The notes under the pieces were generated by a model. That model saw only the letters and a list, made by a program, of their open reading frames with translations, did no database searches and had not been told where the DNA came from. A DNA stretch of 64,000 nucleotides from Deltaproteobacteria bacterium (lineage in GTDB: Bacteria > Myxococcota_A > UBA9160 > SZUA-336), in NCBI GenBank assembly GCA_029261895.1, contig JAJDAK010000091.1, positions 28,922-92,921 of the forward strand, given 5' to 3'. Below are positions 1 to 8,070 of this stretch, one piece after another. Position 1 is the stretch's first letter. Each line of letters starts with the position of its first letter. A program made the translations under genes and the position numbers.

Positions 1-89
1 CGTACGGGATTCGAGATAACCTCGTGCGTTATTCGTGCGGCATCGAAGACACCGATGACCTGCTCACCGACATCAAGCAGGCCCTCTAA
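1..89 (+). CDS. C-terminal end of a Cys/Met-metabolism PLP-dependent enzyme (partial)
   Basis: The window opens inside this gene. The third frame runs to a TAA at 87-89 and encodes 28 residues ending GIEDTDDLLTDIKQAL. The arrangement R-x-S-x-GIED-x-DDL followed by a short amphipathic tail is the usual C-terminus of the trans-sulfuration family (cystathionine gamma-synthase/lyase, O-acetylhomoserine sulfhydrylase), which use PLP to make or break thioether bonds in Cys/Met metabolism. The lysine and substrate residues lie outside the window, so the exact member cannot be named. The stop codon sits inside the left edge of the palindromic element that follows. Confidence 0.72.
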   Translation, partial: YGIRDNLVRYSCGIEDTDDLLTDIKQAL

Positions 90-295
90 CAGCAATGAAT
101 GCAATTAATGGGGACGTTGGTTGGAAGTGCAATTAATGGGGTGGGGACGTTGGTTAAAAAGTTGCACATTTTTGCCAGTGGCAAAAATGTGCAACTTTTT
201 AACCAACGTCCCCATTAATTGCACTTCCAACCAACGTCCCCATTAATTGCACTTCCAAGGACCGTCCCCATTCATTGCATTCATTGCTGTTAGAG
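84..295. repeat. Large palindromic repeat element, copy A
   Basis: Seen directly: 142-177 and 179-214 form a perfect 36-bp inverted repeat with a single unpaired base at 178. Further out, the arms are made of repeated units carrying GCAATTAATGGGGACGTTGG: two on the left arm, three on the right. The outermost sequence CTCTAACAGCAATGAATGC occurs at both ends in opposite orientation (84-102 and 277-295). The element therefore spans 84-295 and contains the stop codons of both convergent flanking genes. Arms with unequal unit numbers suggest expansion or gene conversion. A rho-independent terminator role is possible but there is no clean T-run. A sister copy with a different tip lies at 63905-64000. 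A REP/MITE-like element moved by a RAYT (IS200-like) transposase is inference; no transposase is in the window. Confidence 0.9.
201..256. repeat. Exact 28-nt tandem duplication inside palindrome arm
   Basis: Bases 201-228 and 229-256 are identical 28-nt units beginning AACCAACGTCCCC and ending GCACTTCC. A third, diverged unit starts at 257 with AAGGACCGTCCCC. On the opposite arm only two units are present. This shows that the arms grow by unit duplication and that one arm has changed since the palindrome formed. Confidence 0.95.
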
Positions 296-805
296 TAGGG
301 CGCCTTGCTGTTCATGAGCGAGCAACCAACGCTTTGCCCGTAGCCCCCCGCCGTAGCCGCCGATCTTGCCGCCACTCGCAATGACGCGATGACATGGCAC
401 GATGATCGGCACTGGATTGGCGCCGTTCGCCAGACCCACCGCGCGATAAGCCTTGGGGCTCTTGGTCTTTGCCGCAACATCGCCATAACTACAGATTTGA
501 CCGAACGCGATCTCGTTCAACACTCGCCAAACCTGTAGTTGGAAGGGGGTGCCACGGAGGTCGAGCGGAACGTCAAATTCCCGACGCTGCCCCGCAAAGT
601 ACTCCGTAAGTTGCTGAGTCGACTTATCGAGCAGCGGCAGCCACTCGACACGCTGTGCGTCCACTAAACTTCGCGCTAGTCCACCCTTAAAGCCTGTTCC
701 AGATGAAACAGGTAACGTGATCTGCACCACGCCCGTTTCAGTTACAGCAAGCCTCAGCTTACCGATCGGAGATACGATCTCCGTAGTCGCGTAACGATCC
801 CCCAC
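290..805 (-). CDS. ogt: Methylated-DNA--[protein]-cysteine S-methyltransferase
   Basis: Suicide DNA-repair protein that moves the alkyl group from O6-alkylguanine (and O4-alkylthymine) to its own cysteine. The 171-residue product has the family length, an N-terminal ribonuclease-like half and the C-terminal helix-turn-helix domain. The signature PCHRVI places the acceptor cysteine at residue 138, and the RAVGLANGANP stretch just before it matches the Arg-finger/Asn-hinge region. The start is GTG at 805, since no earlier in-frame ATG gives a better N-terminus. The 3' end lies within palindrome copy A, convergent with the partial PLP-enzyme gene. A short, likely monocistronic gene. Confidence 0.95.
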   Translation of the reverse strand: MGDRYATTEIVSPIGKLRLAVTETGVVQITLPVSSGTGFKGGLARSLVDAQRVEWLPLLDKSTQQLTEYFAGQRREFDVPLDLRGTPFQLQVWRVLNEIAFGQICSYGDVAAKTKSPKAYRAVGLANGANPVPIIVPCHRVIASGGKIGGYGGGLRAKRWLLAHEQQGALL

Positions 806-850
806 GACTGGAATCTATCTGATCGGTCCGAGCGAGGGAACCAAAAAGAA

Positions 851-876
851 GCGGGGATGACCAAAGTCATCCCCGC
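851..876 (-). terminator. Rho-independent terminator downstream of the histone-like gene
   Basis: Perfect 10-bp stem GCGGGGATGA / TCATCCCCGC (851-860 and 867-876) with a 6-nt loop. Read on the minus strand the stem is followed by TTCTTTTTGG (850-841), so it terminates leftward transcription arriving from the Lys/Arg-rich gene at 1006-1467 and insulates ogt from it. Confidence 0.85.
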
Positions 877-926
877 TGCCGGACTCTATTGCAGCCCAAC
901 CTCTCTTGTACTTTCGTCACGACAGA

Positions 927-984
927 GGCACGCACGAAGCCGCAAAGCGGTGCGTGCCGTGCGCGCAGGGCGGCTTCGCCGCCC
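927..984. other. Two stable hairpins in the 3' region of the histone-like gene
   Basis: GGCACGCAC (927-935) pairs with GTGCGTGCC (950-958). GGGCGGC (968-974) pairs with GCCGCCC (978-984) around a TTC tip. They lie between the stop codon at 1006 and the T-tailed terminator at 851-876, so they would form the 3' untranslated region of that mRNA. Neither has a T-run; RNA protection is a possible role but is not shown. Confidence 0.6.
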
Positions 985-1005
985 GATAACGCGCTCAGTC
1001 GTGAT

Positions 1006-1467
1006 CTAGCGACGTCGCGCGGTCTTCTTACGAGCCTTTTTGCGACCCGTTGCCCGCTTCTTACGAACGGTCTTCTTGCGAGCCGTCTTGCGAGTCGACT
1101 TCTTCTTCGCAGTCTTCTTGCGTGTGGTCTTCTTTCGTGCCTTCTTGCGTGTGGTCTTCTTCCTCGCCTTCTTGCGCGCTGTCTTCTTCCTCGGTGCGGC
1201 CCTTCGCTTTCGCGCCGTCTTGCGCTTGCGACCTGCGCCACCACGTCGGGCCATCTTGGTCCGACAGACGTTGCCGTTCTTATCGATGAAGTAGAGGAAC
1301 CCGTCCTCTCGCGTCACCCCAGCCTTTTCAACTTTTTCAGGCTTCGGCTTACTCTGACGACCACCACCTCGCGCCATGCGGACGCGCGATACGTCCCCTC
1401 GCTTATCGAGAAAATACAAGAAACCGGACTCACGCTTGATCCCGGTCTTTGCGACTACATTTGCCAT
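1006..1467 (-). CDS. Histone H1-like Lys/Arg-rich DNA-binding protein with a duplicated N-terminal motif
   Basis: 153 residues in two parts. Residues 8-33 and 49-74 are two copies of a motif centred on GFLYF-x-DK-x-G-x-V-x-R-x-x-MAR. Residues about 79-153 are almost only Lys, Arg, Ala and Thr in repeats such as TARKK and TTRKK, as in bacterial H1-like tails (chlamydial Hc1, AlgP-like proteins). The tail should bind DNA non-specifically and compact the nucleoid. The N-terminal motif resembles short proteins I have seen in deltaproteobacterial genomes, but I cannot name a domain. A good AGGGGG ribosome binding site precedes the ATG at 1467. An 18-bp palindrome lies 28 nt upstream and a strong terminator downstream, so it is probably its own transcription unit. 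The DNA of the tail is itself highly repetitive. Confidence 0.85.
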   Translation of the reverse strand: MANVVAKTGIKRESGFLYFLDKRGDVSRVRMARGGGRQSKPKPEKVEKAGVTREDGFLYFIDKNGNVCRTKMARRGGAGRKRKTARKRRAAPRKKTARKKARKKTTRKKARKKTTRKKTAKKKSTRKTARKKTVRKKRATGRKKARKKTARRR

Positions 1468-1494
1468 GAATTACCCCCTATTGTCCCGCAGTAC

Positions 1495-1512
1495 CCGTCG
1501 GTCGACCGACGG
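1495..1512. promoter_or_regulatory. Perfect 18-bp palindrome upstream of the histone-like gene
   Basis: CCGTCGGTCGACCGACGG is its own reverse complement. It lies between purC (stop at 1569) and the histone-like gene (ATG at 1467), 28 nt before that start. Perfect dyads of this length in a 101-bp gap are typical of dimeric repressor sites. A factor-independent terminator is less likely because no T-run follows on the minus strand. The binding protein is unknown. Confidence 0.55.
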
Positions 1513-1568
1513 AGAAAGATCCTTCGAGCGGGAACAATGCAAAAGTTATTCAACGTTATTTCAGGTTG

Positions 1569-2555
1569 TCAAACCTTTTCGTTAAAAAACTCTCGTAAAT
1601 TTCTCTCGATTCGGGCAACTGGCTCCTCGGTGGAAGGCTCAAACGTCGTTCCACTCACAGTCTCAAACGCCTCGATGTAGCGTCGAGAAGCCTCACATCG
1701 CACGTCTTCGGGAAGAACGGGTGGCGTGCCGTCGCCGCGATAACCCTGATCGACAAGCCAGCGTCGGACGTACTCTTTATCGAAGGAAATCGGATCTGAT
1801 CCTTCGCTCATAACCTTCTCGTAGCTATTGCGATACCAGTAGCGAGAAGAGTCCGGCGTGTGGATTTCATCGATCACTGTGATCTTGCCATCCGAATCGA
1901 TCCCCATCTCATACTTGGTATCCACCAAAATCAGACCGCGACTATCGGCCCATTTCGTTCCTTCGGCGAAGAGCTCCGCAGCAATTGCGGCCGCCTCGTC
2001 ATAGCGCTCGGCAGCAATTACACCCGATTCAATCAGCGCGTCACGTGAGGTCAATTCGTCGTGTGCGCCCTGCTCTGCTTTCGTGGTAGGAGTGAGGAGT
2101 GGTTGCGGCAGCGCCTGATGCTTGCGCAGCCCGTCGGGCAGAAGATGGCCACAGTAATCGCGAATTCCCTGTTCGTATGCGGACCAGATCGAGGTCTTCG
2201 ATACACCCGTGAGGTAACCGCGATAGACAAACTCGACGGGCAGAACCTCACATTCCCGCACGATGGAAACAGCAGGATCGGGCACCGCAATCAGGTGATT
2301 CGGCGCGATCGCTTGGGTCTTTTCAAACCAAAACGCGGCCAGTTGGTTCAGGATTTGACCCTTGAACGGCAACGTTCCTACGATCACATCGAACGCACTG
2401 ATACGATCGGAAACCACGATCGCCCGCCGGCCATCACGAACGTAGTTGTCGCGGACCTTGCCTTCTATCTTCCGTCCAAAATCGTGAAAGTCTGTCGCTG
2501 ACAGCGTCTTTCCGCAGCCATCTTGAAGTAGTTTCGGATCGATTCCCACGCTCAC
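1569..2555 (-). CDS. purC: Phosphoribosylaminoimidazole-succinocarboxamide synthase (SAICAR synthetase)
   Basis: ATP-dependent joining of CAIR and L-aspartate to SAICAR in de novo purine synthesis, cytosolic. The 328-residue protein is the longer form of the family. Recognisable segments are GKVRDNY (nucleotide-binding strand), SDRISAFD, VEFVYRGYLTGS-like VEFVYRGYLTG and the C-terminal IDEIHTPDSSRYW signature. The start is GTG at 2555, overlapping the gshB stop as GTGA, so the pair is translationally coupled. A second GTG two codons later is possible. Pairing of purC with gshB is a local arrangement and does not indicate a shared pathway. Confidence 0.96.
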   Translation of the reverse strand: MSVGIDPKLLQDGCGKTLSATDFHDFGRKIEGKVRDNYVRDGRRAIVVSDRISAFDVIVGTLPFKGQILNQLAAFWFEKTQAIAPNHLIAVPDPAVSIVRECEVLPVEFVYRGYLTGVSKTSIWSAYEQGIRDYCGHLLPDGLRKHQALPQPLLTPTTKAEQGAHDELTSRDALIESGVIAAERYDEAAAIAAELFAEGTKWADSRGLILVDTKYEMGIDSDGKITVIDEIHTPDSSRYWYRNSYEKVMSEGSDPISFDKEYVRRWLVDQGYRGDGTPPVLPEDVRCEASRRYIEAFETVSGTTFEPSTEEPVARIERNLREFFNEKV

Positions 2556-3505
2556 TCCCCTCGCTTGTCCCTTAGTTTCTTTTCGACCCCATCGAGAATC
2601 TGGGCTTCCAGTCGCACGCCATCCAAGGCGTTGATTTCTTGCACACCCGTTGGACTGGTTACATTAATCTCCGTCAACCAGTCACCAATCACATCGATAC
2701 CCGCAAAGAAAATCCCATGCTCCCGCAGCGCCGGCCCGATCCGCGCGCAGATTTCACGATCGCGCGGAGTCAGCTCGGCGCGCAAAGCTCGGCCGCCGGC
2801 ATGAAAATTCGCTCTCGATTCACCCCCCGCAGGAACCCGCAGCACCGCACCGATGGGTTCGCCATCTAACAAAATGATGCGCTTGTCCCCGTTGCGTACC
2901 TCCGGAATATAACGCTGGGCCACCTGGTACTCGGCACCGTCGCGCGTTGCCATCTCGAGGATGGCGCGCACGTTGCGATCTTCCGAAGTGAGATGAAAAA
3001 CGCCAACTCCACCGCATCCACCAAGCGGCTTGATCACCATTTCACCACCAAGCTTGTCGCGAAACGCCAGCAGCTCGTCGATCTGTCGGCTGATCAACGT
3101 GTCCGGGCAAATATCCGGAAAATGCAACACGAAGAGCTTCTCACCGACTTCGCGCAACCCCTTGGGGTCGTTCAATACCAAGGTCGATGCTGGCGCCAGA
3201 TCAAGTAGGTGCGTGGCGTAGAAATAGTTCATGTCGTACGGGGGATCTGTGCGCATCCAAATCACATCGAAATCCTGAAGATGAGCGTACTGTGAGGGCG
3301 ATGTTTCGAACCAAGGGTCGGCATCTCGTACCTGAGTTGGATGCATCCGTACGCGCGGACGCCCGCCCTCGCCCACATCGAGATACTCGACCTGAGCGGT
3401 GAAAACTTCGTGCCCGCGCTGTGACGCCTCACGCATGATGACGACACTGGTGTCTTTATTGACCAGAAGCTGTGGTAAAGGGTCCACGATGAATAAGTGG
3501 CGCAT
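2552..3505 (-). CDS. gshB: Glutathione synthase
   Basis: ATP-grasp ligase that adds glycine to gamma-glutamylcysteine. 317 residues, the normal prokaryotic length. The N-terminal domain begins with the family-typical DPLP segment. DVIWMRTDPPYDMNYFYAT is the substrate-domain signature, MVIKPLGGCGGVGVF the ATP-grasp glycine loop, and TEINVTSPTG the metal-binding end. The ATG at 3505 is divergent from the PBP1A gene with only 78 bp between the starts. The gene overlaps purC by 4 nt. No gshA is visible, so the first glutathione step must be encoded elsewhere. The GST and glutaredoxin-like genes nearby fit a glutathione-using cell. Confidence 0.96.
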   Translation of the reverse strand: MRHLFIVDPLPQLLVNKDTSVVIMREASQRGHEVFTAQVEYLDVGEGGRPRVRMHPTQVRDADPWFETSPSQYAHLQDFDVIWMRTDPPYDMNYFYATHLLDLAPASTLVLNDPKGLREVGEKLFVLHFPDICPDTLISRQIDELLAFRDKLGGEMVIKPLGGCGGVGVFHLTSEDRNVRAILEMATRDGAEYQVAQRYIPEVRNGDKRIILLDGEPIGAVLRVPAGGESRANFHAGGRALRAELTPRDREICARIGPALREHGIFFAGIDVIGDWLTEINVTSPTGVQEINALDGVRLEAQILDGVEKKLRDKRGE

Positions 3506-3583
3506 GCGGCGATCCTACGGACAGCCCCGCGTTGCTGTCAATCACGCGCTCCGCTAGCCTCGACGAGCTCGAAATCCCCCAGG

Positions 3584-6076
3584 ATGAATCCCATGAAGTG
3601 GCTAATCAGGGTCTTCACAGGCCTCACCGTACTCGGCGTTTGTGCTGCGGCGTTTCTCGCCGGCCTTTTCTATGTGGTGATTCTGCGCGACCTGCCCGAG
3701 ATCTACAGTCTGGAAGACTATCGCCCCAACCTCATCACACGGGTTTACTCCGCGGACGGCATCGAGATCTCGCAGTTCTACAAAGAGCGGCGAGAAATCG
3801 TCGATATTGAAAAGATCCCGAAGTACATGGTCGACGCGTTCATCGCCGCCGAGGACGATGCATTCTACGACCACGAAGGACTCGACTTCCCCGGAATCCT
3901 ACGGGCCGCACTCGCGAATATGCGTGCGGGCCGCGTCAAACAAGGTGGAAGTACAATCACCCAGCAAGTCGCGAAAACATTCTTGCTCTCGAACGAGCGC
4001 AGCTGGATTCGCAAACTTAAAGACATGGTCCTCGCGCGTCGAATCGAGAACCACCTCGAAAAAGATCAGATCCTCTACCTGTACCTAAATCAGATCTATC
4101 TGGGGTCGGGTGCGTACGGAGTCGAGGCAGCGGCGCAAACGTACTTTGGCCAATCCGTCCAAGACCTGACCCTGGCCGAAGCCGCGTTGATCGCGGGATT
4201 GGTCCCGGCGCCTTCGCGCTACACACCGCGGCGTTCGCCTGAGAAAGCATTGACTCGCCAACGCTTCGTGTTGCGTCGCATGGCTGAGTCAGGTTTCATC
4301 GATGAAGAGGCGCGCCAAACCGCGTTAGGCGAAGAACTTGAGTTCATTCGACCCCAACCCAGCGATCTCAATGCGGCATCGTCGTACTTTGCGGAGGAGG
4401 TACGCCGCTACCTTGTCGAGAAATACGGCGCCAACCGTATGCTCACCGGCGGTCTCACGGTTAAGACAACGCTTGATTCGAATCTGGCGATCGAATCATT
4501 CCGCTCTTTGCGCAGAGGTCTGCGCGAGCATGATCGGCGCACGGGTTACCGTGGACCCCTCCGCGTCTTGCCGAAAGAAGATTGGGATCAGGCGCTCCAA
4601 GACCTGGTAGACACGATTATCGATCCGCCGGAAATCGGACCTACGTTCGTCCGCGGACTCGTTGTCGCATTGGACGACCCGAACGAACTCGTCCACTTGG
4701 CACTCGACCCCAACACGATAACCACGCTGACGCTTGAAGATCTGAACTGGGCGCGCGTACCCAATCCGGAGATTGACGGTGCAGTACCGCAGATTCGCAA
4801 AGTCAGCGAAGCTTTGAAGCTGGGCTACCTGGTGTGGCTCGAACAAGTTGGTGAGCAGATAGCGCCGGGGGCGGATCCAGCATCGGCACCTGTTCCTAAG
4901 TATGCGCTGTATCAGAAACCAATCGCCCAAGGTTCGCTATTCGCCATGGATGCTGATACGGGCTTCATCCGAGCCATGGTGGGTGGCTATAGTTTCTATG
5001 ACAGCCAATTCAATCGCGCGGTGCAGTCGCGGCGACAACCTGGCTCTTCCTTCAAGCCATTCATCTATGCGGCCGCGCTGCGCAAAGGCTACACACCCGC
5101 CAGCGTGGTTTACGACACGCCGATCGTCTATGAGGATCGCGACACCGGGTTGACTTGGAAACCTCAAAACTACTCGTACAAATTCTATGGTCCCATCACA
5201 ATGCGCGATGCACTCGCGCATTCGCGGAACGTCGCGACCATTAAGATTCTGCGTAACATCGGAATTGGACCCGTGATTGAGATGGCACACGCCATGGGCA
5301 TTCAGGCACCACTGCAGCCCAATCTTAGTCTGGCGCTGGGGACGAGCGAAATCACGCTGGCGGAATTGGTTCGTGGTTATGGAACCTTTGCATCGGGCGG
5401 AGCGGTGATTCAACCGGTCTTTATTTCAGAAGTTCGCGATCGCGACGGCGTCCTCATGGAAGCCAACGTCGAACTACTACCCAACGTTGCACACGAGGAA
5501 TTCAGCGAGTCCCCCACCCAGTTGGACGCGATCCTGGCCGATATTCGTGATCAGGTCGACGCCGAAGACGAAGACCCCAACGACGATAGCTTGGGACCGG
5601 GCATTGGCCTCGACTCCGTCACCAGCTACCTCATGACCGATATGCTGCGCGCGGTGGTGCAGGAAGGTACTGGTTGGCGCGCCAAGAAGTTAGGTCGGCC
5701 CCTGGTCGGGAAAACGGGGACCACCAACGATCTCTTCGACGCGTGGTTCATAGGCTTCTCGCCTCAAATCGTCACAGGTGTTTGGGTTGGTTACGACCGC
5801 GCGCGCAGTCTCGGGCGAAACGAGACAGGATCCCGAGCCGCGAGCCCTATTTGGGTGGACTTCATGGACAAAGCTTTGCGCGATCTACCGCGCGAGGAAT
5901 TCATTGTTCCCGATGGTGTCGTGTTTTCGCGCGTAGATCGTAAAACCGGACTGCTCGCGCGCCCGGGACAAGAGGAAGCCTACTTTCAACCCTTCCGAAC
6001 CGGCACCGCCCCCGAAGAGATGTCGCCGCGATCCACCGATGGCGTCCGACAAATTAGACCAACTAGATTAGATTAA
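3584..6076 (+). CDS. mrcA: Penicillin-binding protein 1A (bifunctional transglycosylase/transpeptidase)
   Basis: Class A PBP that polymerises lipid II into glycan and cross-links peptides in the periplasm. The ATG at 3584 gives MNPMKW, a short cytoplasmic tail and one membrane anchor (about residues 7-33); an upstream in-frame start at 3497 would overlap gshB and add a non-membrane extension. The GT51 domain shows EDDAFYDHEG (catalytic Glu about 90), GGSTITQQ (121-128) and LNQIYLGSGAYGVEAAA. An OB-like insertion follows. The transpeptidase domain has GSSFKPF (active-site SxxK), HSRN (SxN) and GKTGTTND (KTG). 830 residues is normal. The acidic stretch AEDEDPNDDS before the KTG box is an insertion I do not recognise. 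Confidence 0.96.
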   Translation: MNPMKWLIRVFTGLTVLGVCAAAFLAGLFYVVILRDLPEIYSLEDYRPNLITRVYSADGIEISQFYKERREIVDIEKIPKYMVDAFIAAEDDAFYDHEGLDFPGILRAALANMRAGRVKQGGSTITQQVAKTFLLSNERSWIRKLKDMVLARRIENHLEKDQILYLYLNQIYLGSGAYGVEAAAQTYFGQSVQDLTLAEAALIAGLVPAPSRYTPRRSPEKALTRQRFVLRRMAESGFIDEEARQTALGEELEFIRPQPSDLNAASSYFAEEVRRYLVEKYGANRMLTGGLTVKTTLDSNLAIESFRSLRRGLREHDRRTGYRGPLRVLPKEDWDQALQDLVDTIIDPPEIGPTFVRGLVVALDDPNELVHLALDPNTITTLTLEDLNWARVPNPEIDGAVPQIRKVSEALKLGYLVWLEQVGEQIAPGADPASAPVPKYALYQKPIAQGSLFAMDADTGFIRAMVGGYSFYDSQFNRAVQSRRQPGSSFKPFIYAAALRKGYTPASVVYDTPIVYEDRDTGLTWKPQNYSYKFYGPITMRDALAHSRNVATIKILRNIGIGPVIEMAHAMGIQAPLQPNLSLALGTSEITLAELVRGYGTFASGGAVIQPVFISEVRDRDGVLMEANVELLPNVAHEEFSESPTQLDAILADIRDQVDAEDEDPNDDSLGPGIGLDSVTSYLMTDMLRAVVQEGTGWRAKKLGRPLVGKTGTTNDLFDAWFIGFSPQIVTGVWVGYDRARSLGRNETGSRAASPIWVDFMDKALRDLPREEFIVPDGVVFSRVDRKTGLLARPGQEEAYFQPFRTGTAPEEMSPRSTDGVRQIRPTRLD

Positions 6077-6132
6077 CGCATAACCCTAAGCCAAGAATCG
6101 AAACGAGCAGCCCGTCACGCTACATTGCATGC

Positions 6133-7716
6133 ATGTCGCAGAAAAAAGTCGTGATTGTTGGCGGAGGACATAACGGATTGGTTTGCGCCGCGTATTTGGC
6201 GCGTGCTGGTTTTACCGTTACGGTTCTCGAGCGCCGAGAGCTCATTGGTGGCGCCTGCGTAACCGAAACCCTTTGGCCGGGCTATCGCGTATCGCGAGCC
6301 GCTTACGTGCTTTCACTACTCCGGCCGCGCATCGTGAAAGATTTGGAGCTCACGAAGCACGGATTGAAACTGCTTCCACGCGTACCCTCCTCGATTACAC
6401 CGCTTCCCGACGGGCGTGCGTTGGTACTCGGACCCGATCGGGAGCAGAACGCGCAAGAAATCCGCGCGTTCTCAGCGAAGGACGCAGAGCGCTTTGGTGC
6501 TTACGAGAGTTTGCTGGAACGCATCGCAGATGCGCTGGAACCTACGCTCGATTTGCCTCCACCACGCTTCTTTCCAAGGCGGCCACGCGAGCTTCGACCC
6601 TGGGCCGCAGCACTTCGTGCAGGGATCAAACTTGGACGCCACACCCCAGCTGCTGCACGCATTCTGCTTGGTGCCGCTCGCGACCTCTTAGAAGAATGGT
6701 TCGACTCCGAGCCCTTGCGTTCCACACTCGCAACGGACGCAGTGATCGGCGCATTTGCATCACCCGCAACGCCCGGGACCGGCTACGTGCTCTTTCATCA
6801 CGTGATGGGATCTATCACGGGTTCGCGCGGCGTTTGGGCCTACGTCGAAGGCGGGATGGGCCGCTTATCCGATGCCATCGCAGCCGCGGCGGAGGCCCAT
6901 GGTGTCACGATTCGCACCGACACCAACGTAGCAACGCTTCGAACACGCGACGGGCAGGTACGCGGAGTCGCATTGCAAGACGGCACGGAGATCGATGCAG
7001 ACCTGGTCGTTTCATCCATAGATCCAATTCGAACCTGCTCCATCTTAGACAACGCCGAGCAACTTCCCGACACGTTTCGCCGCAGTGTAGGTGCCCTAGA
7101 TATGCGAAGCCCGGTGGTCAAAATCAACTTGGCGCTCGATCGCTTGCCAGACTTTCGACTTCGAGATCGCGATCAGCTTTCACTTTCCGGCACGATCCAT
7201 CTCGGACCAACGACATTGGATGAAATCGAAGACGCGTTTCAAGACGCGCAGCTCGGCCAGGTTTCGAAGAAACCCGTGGTTGAAATGACAATTCCTTCCG
7301 TCCTCGACACAACGCTGGCGCCGGAAGGGCGCCACGTGGCATCGATCTTCGCGCAGTATGCTCCCGCACGAGCGCCAAACGATCCCGAATGGAATTCATT
7401 GCGTGATCAGATGCGCGACAACGTGCTCGCTGTCGTTGAAGCAGCAGCGCCCGGTTTTTCGAGTTCCATCTTAGAAATAGATGTACTCGCACCGCCCGAC
7501 CTCGAGCGAATCTTTGGCTTGACTGGCGGCAATATCTTTCATGGCGCAATGACGCCCGACCGTCTGCTGTTCATGCGACCGCTTCCCGACTGGGCAAACC
7601 ATCGCATGCCGATCTCGGGTCTCTATCTCTGTGGGTCTGGGACCCATCCCGGGGGTGGCGTCATGGGCGCATGTGGACGCAACGCGGCACTCGAAATTCT
7701 AAGCGATCTTAGGTAA
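6133..7716 (+). CDS. FAD-dependent phytoene desaturase-like/PYROXD2-type oxidoreductase
   Basis: 527-residue flavoprotein. The N-terminal dinucleotide fold VIVGGGHNGLVCAAYLARAG binds the FAD ADP moiety and is followed by ERRELIGGACVTE, typical of the COG1233 amine-oxidase/carotenoid desaturase superfamily. The C-terminus LYLCGSGTHPGGGVMGACGRNAA is the second FAD-contact motif, also typical of the PYROXD2 branch. There are no carotenoid genes (crtB, crtE) beside it, so phytoene is not a supported substrate. The glutaredoxin-like gene follows by 31 nt in the same direction, suggesting a two-gene unit. Confidence 0.88.
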   Translation: MSQKKVVIVGGGHNGLVCAAYLARAGFTVTVLERRELIGGACVTETLWPGYRVSRAAYVLSLLRPRIVKDLELTKHGLKLLPRVPSSITPLPDGRALVLGPDREQNAQEIRAFSAKDAERFGAYESLLERIADALEPTLDLPPPRFFPRRPRELRPWAAALRAGIKLGRHTPAAARILLGAARDLLEEWFDSEPLRSTLATDAVIGAFASPATPGTGYVLFHHVMGSITGSRGVWAYVEGGMGRLSDAIAAAAEAHGVTIRTDTNVATLRTRDGQVRGVALQDGTEIDADLVVSSIDPIRTCSILDNAEQLPDTFRRSVGALDMRSPVVKINLALDRLPDFRLRDRDQLSLSGTIHLGPTTLDEIEDAFQDAQLGQVSKKPVVEMTIPSVLDTTLAPEGRHVASIFAQYAPARAPNDPEWNSLRDQMRDNVLAVVEAAAPGFSSSILEIDVLAPPDLERIFGLTGGNIFHGAMTPDRLLFMRPLPDWANHRMPISGLYLCGSGTHPGGGVMGACGRNAALEILSDLR

Positions 7717-7747
7717 AGCATTGCCCATCTGGGCCGTAGGAGAGAAG

Positions 7748-8008
7748 GTGACCGCAACCAAGCCACGCCATCTTGCACTCTACCAATTTGCAAGCTGCCC
7801 CTTTTGCGTCCGCGTTCGGGACGCGCTCTGCCGGCTCGGACTCGATATTGAGATTCGCGATACAGCGCGTGATCGTCGCTACCAGAACGAACTCGTCACT
7901 GCGACGGGCAAGACAATGGTGCCCTGTCTACGCATTGAAGCGTCAGCAGGCGACGTGCAGTGGATGCACGAGTCAGCTGATATCATTCGTTACCTCGAGC
8001 AGATTTAA
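7748..8008 (+). CDS. Glutaredoxin-like thioredoxin-fold protein
   Basis: Small redox protein of about 86 residues. It opens with a beta-strand, then the CPFC active-site motif in the Grx/GST N-terminal fold (ASCPFCVRVRDAL), the cis-Pro segment MVPCL and the C-terminal ESADIIRYLEQI helix of the glutaredoxin-GST_N family. I prefer the GTG at 7748, since AGGAGA lies about 5 nt upstream; a TTG at 7721 would add nine residues with no homologous role. Likely a glutathione-dependent disulfide reductase, fitting the gshB gene nearby. Confidence 0.85.
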   Translation: MTATKPRHLALYQFASCPFCVRVRDALCRLGLDIEIRDTARDRRYQNELVTATGKTMVPCLRIEASAGDVQWMHESADIIRYLEQI

Positions 8009-8070
8009 GCCGCTCCTTCCCTCTCAAGCAAGTCCATAGCTGCCCGATAGAGCTTCATAGGAGGCTCCGT

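Noticed and set aside
889..1680. Long plus-strand reading frame opposite the histone-like gene
   Set aside because: It is the low-complexity complement of the Lys/Arg tail codons, lacks a ribosome site and has no domain; the minus-strand gene explains it.
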